A stretch of 18,663 bases of DNA from CAYFJV01 sp964460605 (GTDB lineage: Archaea; Nanobdellota; Nanobdellia; Woesearchaeales; GW2011-AR9), in assembly GCA_964460605.1 (NCBI GenBank), contig CAYWPT010000016.1, forward strand, positions 1-18,663, in the 5' to 3' direction. A model generated the notes under the pieces. The model was not told the DNA's origin. It worked only from the letters and a program-made list of their open reading frames with translations, and ran no database searches. Positions 1 to 5,761 of this stretch are shown here, piece by piece (positions within the stretch are counted from its first letter, which is position 1; each line of letters begins with the position of its first letter). A program made the translations under genes and the position numbers.

Positions 1-454
1 TATCAAAACCACTATTATTTACTAAAGAATCTTCACTTGAATTATCACCATACACCGTATAACCAGCACCATCCAAAACAAGGTTGTGCGCTCCAATAGT
101 AAAACAAGTTCCAACCGCGTTTATATTTGAAGTAAGAGAAATAAGACCATCAGTTGCATTATTTGAAGTTAAAACACCACACTCAGAAACTGCTTGAACA
201 GCTAAACCACCGTCTTCAACAATAGCACCAGTTAAAACATTACCAAAAAATTTTTGAAAATAATTATTAATAAATGATTTTGAAGATAAAGATATATCAG
301 TTGATTCAGCTAAATTTAGATTATCTTTTGTTTCTCCACTTGTCTGTTCAATAAAATTATCATTAACAGAACTAATTATTACTAAAAAAATAGTAATTAA
401 TATAACAAAAATAATAAAAGTTATTTTTTTGGGATTATAATTTAAATTTGCCAT
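1..454 (-). CDS. Surface-anchored right-handed beta-helix protein, N-terminal part
   Basis: Partial gene: the reading frame is open from an ATG at 454 to the left edge (151 residues), so the C-terminus is missing. Residues 1-10 are short and basic, and residues 12-30 are a strongly hydrophobic membrane segment, so the rest is expected outside the cell. After a Ser/Asn-rich spacer comes LTGAIVE (74-80). Residues 91-136 contain ECGVL, a Thr/Ser/Asn-rich strand, GTCFTI and NLVLDGAGYTVYG. This is the cysteine-paired first coil typical of pectin-lyase-like (NosD-type) parallel beta-helix domains of archaeal surface proteins. Cys92 and Cys117 could form a disulfide. The start is supported by a TATA element about 30 nt upstream. 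The fold call is by family resemblance; ligand and role are unknown. Confidence 0.75.
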   Translation of the reverse strand, partial: MANLNYNPKKITFIIFVILITIFLVIISSVNDNFIEQTSGETKDNLNLAESTDISLSSKSFINNYFQKFFGNVLTGAIVEDGGLAVQAVSECGVLTSNNATDGLISLTSNINAVGTCFTIGAHNLVLDGAGYTVYGDNSSEDSLVNNSGFD

Positions 455-480
455 TTATACAATTAAAGAAAATGATTTTT

Positions 481-491
481 AGTTTATATAA
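481..491 (-). promoter_or_regulatory. TATA box for the surface protein
   Basis: On the minus strand this reads TTATATAAACT, preceded by a purine-rich stretch (AGGGGAAA) that fits a TFB recognition element. Its centre lies about 32 nt upstream of the ATG at 454, predicting a 5' leader of only a few nucleotides. Confidence 0.55.
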
Positions 492-590
492 TTTCCCCTT
501 ATTTGAGTGTTACCATTTTTTAATATTTTACAGAGATCAAAAGCATAAATTGTACAAAACACCCTGTTTAGTAAAATAAAAGTCAAAAGA

Positions 591-597
591 TTTATAG
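591..597 (+). promoter_or_regulatory. TATA box for the six-hairpin glycosidase-like gene
   Basis: TTTATAG is centred about 28 nt upstream of the ATG at 622, and no Shine-Dalgarno sequence is visible. This is the archaeal arrangement for a leaderless or nearly leaderless mRNA. The 455-621 stretch is a divergent promoter region and I see nothing else in it. Confidence 0.55.
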
Positions 598-621
598 ACA
601 TTAAACATTTTTCTTAGTAAA

Positions 622-1728
622 ATGGTTGGAAAAATTTTTCAAGCTAAAATTGGTACAAGGATTTTTCTTTCTAGTTTGAAATCTCGATGGAAACCAAAAC
701 GTTACAAGGGAAATGCAAAAAAAATTTGTAAAGAAATTATTGAAGAATGTTGGAACGGAAGATATTTTCAAACATCAGCTCAGAATTTTCCAGAATTTTG
801 GATAAGAGACTTTGCTTGGTGTACAAAGTCTTTAATTGAGCTTGGACACAGAGATCGAGTACACAAAACTCTGCGTTATGCACTCAATGCTTTTCAAAAA
901 GCTGGGAAAATTACTACAACAATTGATCCGAAAGGAAAAGTATATGATTTTCCAAATTATGCTGTAGATTCTTTGCCTTGGTTAATCCATAGTATTAAAG
1001 TTTCAAAGTTTGATTATAGGAGTTATAAAGGGATTTTACACAAGGCCCTGCGTCATTATGCTGATAAAGTAGTAGATGTTAAAACACAATTAGTTCGAGA
1101 TGATGCAAAATTTTCATCTATGAAAGATTATTCTATTCGATATAGTTCTGCTTATGACAATTCTGTGCACATCATGCTCATGCAAGATCTAATGGATTTA
1201 AGGTTATTTAACCCATTTTATCATAAAAAAACTGCAAAAGAAACTAAAACATTTTATGCTAAAAAATTTAGTCAAGAGTATTGGAGTGGAGAGTACTTCT
1301 TTGATGATGTAAGGAAGAAAAATTATGTTGCAGCAGATGCGAACGTTTTCCCAATTATCTTAGGAATTGTAACAGATACAGCAAAAGTGAAAAGTGTTAT
1401 CAAATATTTACAAAAAAATAAACTGGATTCCCCATTACCATTAAAATATGCTCAGAAAAATAAAGAGATTAAATTTACTTTTCATAATTATTTTGTCCCA
1501 GGGTATGAAACAGATTCTTGTTGGACACATATGGGTTTGTTATGGGTAAAAGCATTGCAAGTTTATGATAAAAAGTTAGCAAATAAATACAAGAAAACGT
1601 ATACTGAAATGGTTGAAAAAGAAGCTGCATTTTTAGAAGTCCTCGGTAAAGATGGAAAACCCTTTCAAACATTGTTATATTCTACGGATCGTTCAATGCT
1701 TTGGGCTGCTAATTACTTGACTCTTTAA
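622..1728 (+). CDS. Six-hairpin (alpha/alpha)6-barrel glycosidase-like protein
   Basis: 368 residues with no signal peptide or membrane segment. The pattern resembles the six-hairpin glycoside hydrolase superfamily (glucoamylase, neutral invertase, MGH1-like and debranching-type barrels). Aromatic and acidic motifs are spaced through helical repeats: FWIRDF (59-64), DSLPW (116-120), RYSSAYDNS (173-181), AADANVFP (237-244), CWTHMGLLW (300-308) and MLWAANY (359-365). Asp63, Asp116, Asp179 and Asp239 are candidate active-site residues, but I cannot say which act. The likely role is hydrolysis or trimming of an alpha-glycan or disaccharide in the cytoplasm. The next gene is a GT2 glycosyltransferase on the same strand, 38 nt away but with its own TATA box. 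The superfamily is fairly secure; substrate and exact family are not. Confidence 0.6.
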   Translation: MVGKIFQAKIGTRIFLSSLKSRWKPKRYKGNAKKICKEIIEECWNGRYFQTSAQNFPEFWIRDFAWCTKSLIELGHRDRVHKTLRYALNAFQKAGKITTTIDPKGKVYDFPNYAVDSLPWLIHSIKVSKFDYRSYKGILHKALRHYADKVVDVKTQLVRDDAKFSSMKDYSIRYSSAYDNSVHIMLMQDLMDLRLFNPFYHKKTAKETKTFYAKKFSQEYWSGEYFFDDVRKKNYVAADANVFPIILGIVTDTAKVKSVIKYLQKNKLDSPLPLKYAQKNKEIKFTFHNYFVPGYETDSCWTHMGLLWVKALQVYDKKLANKYKKTYTEMVEKEAAFLEVLGKDGKPFQTLLYSTDRSMLWAANYLTL

Positions 1729-1735
1729 GGCTAAA

Positions 1736-1745
1736 TTTTTATAAA
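1736..1745 (+). promoter_or_regulatory. TATA box for the GT2 gene
   Basis: TTTTTATAAA is centred about 26 nt upstream of the ATG at 1767, right after the preceding stop codon. The spacing predicts transcription starting at the A of the ATG (leaderless) and supports that start over the internal Met at 1782. Confidence 0.55.
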
Positions 1746-1766
1746 CTCAATGCTTCTCAAAGTCTT

Positions 1767-2468
1767 ATGGTTGATGAGGGCATGATTTCTGTAATAATCC
1801 CAGCATTTAATGAAGAAAAGTACATAGAGAAAACAGTTGATGCTGTTCTTTCTCAGAATTATAAAAAATTTGAAGTAATTGTAGTGCCAAATGGTTGTAG
1901 TGATGCTACAGAAAAAGTTCTCAACAAGTATATGAGTGATAATCGAGTGAAGATGTTTTCTCAAAAAGAAGCGAAGGTAAGTAAAGCTCGAAATAAGGGT
2001 GCACAGTTTGCTAAAGGTGAAATTTTGATTTTTTTAGATGCAGATGTAATCGTTTCAGACGGATTTTTAAAATCAGTTCAAGAACATTTTGGAGAAGAAC
2101 ATGCAGTTGCCTCTACTATATTTGCTCCTGATTTGAAAAAAATGCGTTATTTAGTGTATGCTTTTGGGAAAAATGTAGTACATAAAAGTAAAATTTATCA
2201 TGGTAGTGCAGGCAGTATTATTTGTAGGAAAAAAGATTTTGATGTATTGAATGGATTTAATGAAAATTTAGTAATTAAAGAGGATAGTGATTTAATTAAT
2301 CGTCTTAGAACTTATGGGAGATATACTTGTATTCCACATAAAGTAGAAGTGTCTATGAGAAGGTTAGAAAAGTGGGGCTTATTGCAAAGCGGTTATTTTT
2401 TTACAAAGGAATGGGCAAAGAAAAAACTAGGTTTTAAATTAAGTGAAGACTATGAGGGTACACGGTGA
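1767..2468 (+). CDS. Family 2 (GT-A fold) glycosyltransferase
   Basis: 233 residues. The N-terminus, ISVIIPAFNEEKYIEKTV (7-24), is the classic GT2 nucleotide-binding start. The metal/UDP-sugar DxD is LDADV (90-94), and KEDSDL (171-176) supplies the acidic pair that usually includes the catalytic base. It should transfer a sugar from a nucleotide-sugar donor to a lipid, glycan or protein; the acceptor cannot be read from sequence. No membrane segment is evident, so it is probably cytoplasmic or peripheral. Two starts are possible: 1767 (used here, fitting a leaderless promoter) and Met6 at 1782, which would remove the non-family residues MVDEG. The stop overlaps the GTG start of cmk by 4 nt, so the two are translationally coupled. 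Confidence 0.85.
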   Translation: MVDEGMISVIIPAFNEEKYIEKTVDAVLSQNYKKFEVIVVPNGCSDATEKVLNKYMSDNRVKMFSQKEAKVSKARNKGAQFAKGEILIFLDADVIVSDGFLKSVQEHFGEEHAVASTIFAPDLKKMRYLVYAFGKNVVHKSKIYHGSAGSIICRKKDFDVLNGFNENLVIKEDSDLINRLRTYGRYTCIPHKVEVSMRRLEKWGLLQSGYFFTKEWAKKKLGFKLSEDYEGTR

Positions 2469-3013
2469 TAATTAGTATTTCAGGAACTCCTGGTTCTGGG
2501 AAAAGCACAGTAGGGGAGATTTTAGCTAAAAGATTAGGATTTGAACATTATTCTATGGGCGATTTTCAAAGAAGTCTTGCTCAAGAAAAAGGCATTACTA
2601 TACTTGAATTATTGGAGTTAGAGAAAAAAGACCCTAAACTTGACAAGAGGGTAGATGAAAAACAAAGGAAAATTGGCTTGGATGAAGATAATTTTGTTAT
2701 CGATAGTCGTCTTGGTTTTCATTTTATTCCACATTCTGTAAAAATATTTATTGATGCTTCAATTGAAGCTCGTGCTCAGCGTGTGTTCAAAGATATGGAC
2801 AAAGAAGAAAGGTCAGGGGAAAAAGTTGTAGATATTAACGACATGATAGCTCAGATGAAAAAAAGACAAGAAATTGATTTAGTGAAATTTGAAAAACATT
2901 ATAGTCTTAATCCTTATGACCATAAACACTATGATTTAGTCGTAGATGCTACTATGATTTCTGCTCAAGAAGTTGCTAAGAAAGTGCTTGAATTTATTCA
3001 GAAAGAACAATAG
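2465..3013 (+). CDS. cmk: Cytidylate kinase, archaeal type
   Basis: 182 residues, the normal size for archaeal CMP kinase. The P-loop GTPGSGKST spans residues 7-15. MGDFQRSLAQEKG (31-43) resembles the NMP-binding segment, VIDSRLG (78-84) the following conserved loop, and the Arg-rich stretch around ARAQRVFKD lies in the expected lid region. It phosphorylates CMP/dCMP with ATP for pyrimidine nucleotide supply. The start is GTG and sits inside the GTGA overlap with the glycosyltransferase stop, indicating coupling rather than a separate promoter. Other small NMP kinases share the P-loop, but the SxGDxxRxLAxEKG pattern favours archaeal Cmk. Confidence 0.82.
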   Translation: MIISISGTPGSGKSTVGEILAKRLGFEHYSMGDFQRSLAQEKGITILELLELEKKDPKLDKRVDEKQRKIGLDEDNFVIDSRLGFHFIPHSVKIFIDASIEARAQRVFKDMDKEERSGEKVVDINDMIAQMKKRQEIDLVKFEKHYSLNPYDHKHYDLVVDATMISAQEVAKKVLEFIQKEQ

Positions 3014-3022
3014 ATTTATAAA
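3014..3022 (+). promoter_or_regulatory. TATA box for the FKBP gene
   Basis: ATTTATAAA begins directly after the cmk stop and is centred about 27 nt upstream of the ATG at 3045. No Shine-Dalgarno sequence lies between, so a leaderless mRNA is predicted. Confidence 0.55.
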
Positions 3023-3044
3023 CAAATAAGCTCGGAACTAGTGT

Positions 3045-3800
3045 ATGGCAGAAACACTCAAAGAACATGATTTTATAGAGATCAATTACACTGGAAAATT
3101 AGCAGATGGAAAGATCTTTGATACTACTCAAGAAGCAGTTGCTAAAGAAAATGGCATCTTTAATCCAAAAATGAGTTATGAAGCATTCAAACTCTGTATT
3201 GGTGAAAAACAAATTTTACCTGGCTTAGATGCAACCTTAATTGGTAAAGAAGTTGGAAAATCTTATAGTGCAGAATTATCTCCAAAAGATGCTTTTGGAA
3301 AAAAGGATGTAAAAAAGATTCAACTAGTTCCAATCGCAGCATTCAAAGAACATAACATGAGACCACAGCCAGGATTACAGGTGGATTTTGATGGGAAAAT
3401 GGGCACTATCATGCGCGTGAGTGGTGGGAGAGTTATGGTAAATTTCAACCATCCCTTAGCAGGAAAAAGTCTTACTTATGATATCTCAATTTTGAAAAAA
3501 ATTACAGATAAAAGTGAGCAAATTAATTCTTACTTAGGAAACATCTTTAGACAAGTAAAAAATGTTGGTAAAATTGAAGTTGATGGAGATAAAGCAGATA
3601 TTAAAATGCCTTTCCAATTGCCTCCACAATTTACTGAAGGAATTTCTAAAAAATTAGAAGAGCTTACAGGTCTTAAAGAAGTGAAATTTTCTATTGATGA
3701 AGAAGCTGCCAAAGAACATGAAAAAAAGATGCAAGAGATGGCAGCTAAAGCTCACGAACAAGGCCATGTGCACGGACCAAACTGTAATCATGACCATTAA
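3045..3800 (+). CDS. FKBP-type peptidyl-prolyl isomerase, long archaeal (SlyD-like) form
   Basis: 251 residues, cytoplasmic. The FKBP half-domain (about 1-80) has DFIEINYTGKLADGKIFDTT and QILPGLDATLIGKEVG. It is interrupted by an insert-in-flap chaperone domain (about 81-134) and closes with FNHPLAGKSLTYDISI (134-149), a hallmark of this family. A further alpha/beta domain (about 155-220) is found in the long archaeal FKBPs. The last 15 residues are His/Cys-rich (HEQGHVHGPNCNHDH, six His and one Cys), a probable metal-binding tail as in SlyD. The predicted role is prolyl isomerisation plus holdase activity on nascent chains. It stands alone between its own TATA box and a T-rich 3' region. Confidence 0.9.
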   Translation: MAETLKEHDFIEINYTGKLADGKIFDTTQEAVAKENGIFNPKMSYEAFKLCIGEKQILPGLDATLIGKEVGKSYSAELSPKDAFGKKDVKKIQLVPIAAFKEHNMRPQPGLQVDFDGKMGTIMRVSGGRVMVNFNHPLAGKSLTYDISILKKITDKSEQINSYLGNIFRQVKNVGKIEVDGDKADIKMPFQLPPQFTEGISKKLEELTGLKEVKFSIDEEAAKEHEKKMQEMAAKAHEQGHVHGPNCNHDH

Positions 3801-3826
3801 TTTATTCATTTCTTATTTTTCTTCAT
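3801..3826 (+). terminator. Oligo-T terminator after the FKBP gene
   Basis: A pyrimidine-rich run with several T tracts, including TTATTTTTCTTC, begins right after the TAA. No stem is present; archaeal polymerase can terminate on T tracts alone. Weak evidence. Confidence 0.35.
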
Positions 3827-3847
3827 AGCTAATCCTTAACAATAAAG

Positions 3848-3856
3848 CTTAAATAG
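3848..3856 (+). promoter_or_regulatory. Candidate TATA box for ftsZ
   Basis: CTTAAATAG would place the transcript start near 3880 and give a leader of about 30 nt holding GAGGG (3904-3908), a Shine-Dalgarno-like sequence. A second A/T element at 3878-3888 (ATACTTAAAGT) is an alternative that would give a very short leader. Confidence 0.35.
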
Positions 3857-3911
3857 CAATGTCTTCCTTAAAAACAGATACTTAAAGTTTTGTGGTAGAA
3901 ACTGAGGGATA

Positions 3912-5063
3912 ATGATGGATGGATACAGTAACGAAGATAATTCTAACTATGTTGCGCAAGAGCGACATGAAGCACCTGTAATTAGTACACAGGAGATTTC
4001 TCACGAAGAAGCAAACAGAGATGTTGACGCAGAATTACGTGAATTAATTGCACAGCATAAAACTAGAATTAAAGTCATCGGTTGCGGAGGAGCAGGTAAT
4101 AATACTGTTAATCGAATGTCAGAAGTTGGCATTAAAGGTATCCAAACCATTGTCGTGAACACAGACGCCCAAGACTTACTTTACACTAATGCAGACAAGA
4201 AATTGCTGATTGGAAAGGAACTGACAAAAGGTCTCGGAGCTGGCTCAAACCCCAGAATAGGCGAAGAATCAGCAAAAGAAAACGAACACGACTTGAAAAA
4301 GCTACTCGGTGGCACTGACATGTTATTTATAACATGTGGCCTGGGTGGGGGTACCGGGACTGGTTCCGCTCCGTTTATTGCAAAAATGGCAAAAAAAGCA
4401 GGCATCTTAACAGTAGGGATTGTAACCATTCCGTTTACTATGGAGGGTAACCACAGATTTGAGAATGCCATGATTGGATTAGAAAAATTAGAGGGAAGCG
4501 TAAATACATTAATAGTTATTCCAAACGAAAAGTTATTAGATTTAGCACCTCACTTACCATTACATACTGCATTCAAAGTTGCAGATGAAATTTTAACAAA
4601 TTCTGTTAAAGGAATTGCTGAGCTAGTTACTAAAACTGGATTAGTTAACCTAGATTTTGCTGACGTACGCACCATTATGGGTGAAGGTGGCGTTGCAATG
4701 ATTGGTGTAGGCGAGAGTGATTCCGAAGATCGAGCAGGTGAGAGTGTGCAGAAAGCTTTAGAGAATCCTTTAATTGATGTTGATATAGCAAATGCTACAG
4801 GAGCTTTGATTAATATATCTGGTGGTGAAACTTTAACATTAGATGATTCTAGAAAAATTGTAGAAACAGTTTCTCAAACCTTAAGTGATAAAGCTAAAAT
4901 CATTTGGGGAGCACAAATTTACAAAGATTTAGGTAAAACTATTCGCACCATGGTTATTGTCACTGGTGTTAAATCAGAACAAATCTTTGGTGAAGATAGA
5001 ACATTTCTAGGAGAGAAAAAAGCTGCTATTGAGAATGAATTAGGGATAGAGTTTGTGAATTAA
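3912..5063 (+). CDS. ftsZ: Cell division GTPase FtsZ
   Basis: 383 residues. A non-conserved acidic N-terminal extension (1-52) precedes the GTPase domain. Motifs are GCGGAGNN (57-64), VVNTDAQDL (81-89), the tubulin signature GLGGGTGTGSAP (143-154) and the T7 loop NLDFADVR (246-253), whose acidic residues complete the GTPase site of the neighbouring subunit. It forms the cytokinetic ring. The protein ends about 30 residues after the C-terminal domain with ELGIEFVN, so a long linker and bacterial-style anchor peptide are absent. ATG codons at 3912 and 3915 are adjacent; the GAGGG at 3904-3908 is better spaced for the second. Leucine codons and G+C content shift sharply within the gene (see findings). 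Its TAA shares TTAA with the stop of the convergent PUA gene. Confidence 0.95.
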   Translation: MMDGYSNEDNSNYVAQERHEAPVISTQEISHEEANRDVDAELRELIAQHKTRIKVIGCGGAGNNTVNRMSEVGIKGIQTIVVNTDAQDLLYTNADKKLLIGKELTKGLGAGSNPRIGEESAKENEHDLKKLLGGTDMLFITCGLGGGTGTGSAPFIAKMAKKAGILTVGIVTIPFTMEGNHRFENAMIGLEKLEGSVNTLIVIPNEKLLDLAPHLPLHTAFKVADEILTNSVKGIAELVTKTGLVNLDFADVRTIMGEGGVAMIGVGESDSEDRAGESVQKALENPLIDVDIANATGALINISGGETLTLDDSRKIVETVSQTLSDKAKIIWGAQIYKDLGKTIRTMVIVTGVKSEQIFGEDRTFLGEKKAAIENELGIEFVN

Positions 5064-5539
5064 AGATTCCACAACTTATCGCCAACATAATGAATATTTT
5101 TGATGACTTTTCCACATGTTTCTGCTTGCATTCTCTCTCCAGTAATCTGCGCGATACCCACTGAGATTGGTTTTCTATGTGTTTCATCTACAATTACTAT
5201 GGCTTCACCTTCTTGGATTTCTCCATCAATCTCAGTGATACCAGGTCGCATTATATCTGCGCCCTTTACTACAAACTTAATTGCGCCCATATCAACTACA
5301 ATCTCTTTGAGAATAAGTTGTTTTTGTAAGAATTTTAAAGTTGGTAAAAGCATTTTTTTTTTAATAATTCCACTTTCGTAAGTGTAATGGAAAAAAGCAG
5401 GCTCATTGTTTACTGCATAGATCTTAAGATTTTTTTCTTTATCTTGCCATAATTCAACTTGGTCTTTTTTAGAAAAAATTACAATATAATGAGCTACTAA
5501 TTGGTTCAATTCTTTTGCTTTAATTCTTATTTTTTTCAT
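5060..5539 (-). CDS. Archaeal PUA-domain RNA-binding protein
   Basis: 159 residues from the ATG at 5539 (MKKIRIKAKEL). The frame continues upstream to a TTG at 5578, which would add 13 hydrophobic, non-family residues and overlap the preceding ORF, so I prefer 5539. The N-terminal half (about 1-70) is a pre-PUA-like alpha/beta region. The C-terminal half is a PUA domain: VVDMGAIKFVVKGADIMRPG, then EGEAIVIVDE, then PISVGIAQITGERM. This matches the archaeal relatives of MCT-1/Tma20, proteins that bind structured RNA and, in eukaryotes, the small ribosomal subunit. The exact substrate is unknown. It lies downstream of gyrB and the 62-residue ORF, probably on one transcript, and its stop overlaps that of ftsZ by 4 nt. 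Confidence 0.8.
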   Translation of the reverse strand: MKKIRIKAKELNQLVAHYIVIFSKKDQVELWQDKEKNLKIYAVNNEPAFFHYTYESGIIKKKMLLPTLKFLQKQLILKEIVVDMGAIKFVVKGADIMRPGITEIDGEIQEGEAIVIVDETHRKPISVGIAQITGERMQAETCGKVIKNIHYVGDKLWNL

Positions 5540-5571
5540 TTTTGTAAAGCCATTACAACACCAGATAAGGA

Positions 5572-5760
5572 TTAACAATTTGCTTTATTAATCCTTTTCA
5601 AAAAAGCTAATTTTTCTTCACAATCTCCTTTAAGTAAACCATCTGAAAAAGGAACTTGTAGAACACCTTCTCTGCCATTGTCTTCAAATTGATAAGCTCC
5701 AAAAGTAGAAAAATAATCCCAAGTTGGATCTGTTTGAGATAAATGACTAATTGGTAACAT
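5572..5760 (-). CDS. Unrecognised 62-residue protein between gyrB and the PUA gene
   Basis: I do not recognise this family. The ATG at 5760 follows the gyrB stop after a single base (TAAG-ATG), and the frame runs 62 codons to TAA. The product is soluble-looking, with an aromatic middle part (TWDYFSTFGAYQFED, 12-26), GVLQVPFSDGLLKGDC (32-47) and a charged helix-like end (EEKLAFLKRI). It has two Cys (47 and 62) and no membrane segment. Packing against gyrB and the PUA gene suggests translational coupling and a real gene, but no homology supports this. It could be a lineage-specific small protein or the remnant of a longer gene. Confidence 0.5.
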   Translation of the reverse strand: MLPISHLSQTDPTWDYFSTFGAYQFEDNGREGVLQVPFSDGLLKGDCEEKLAFLKRINKANC

Positions 5761-5761
5761 C

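Noticed and set aside
4181..4471. 96-codon open frame antisense to ftsZ
   Set aside because: It coincides with the high-G+C patch of ftsZ, which removes stop codons on the other strand; the product looks like no protein family.
5537..5554. Five-codon mini-ORF (ATG GCT TTA CAA AAA TGA) whose stop overlaps the PUA start as ATGA
   Set aside because: Too short to distinguish from chance, with no ribosome binding site and nothing attenuator-like around it.
5540..5578. TTG start of the PUA gene at 5578
   Set aside because: It would add 13 hydrophobic residues not expected in the family and overlap the preceding ORF; the ATG at 5539 begins at the family-like MKKIRIKAKEL.
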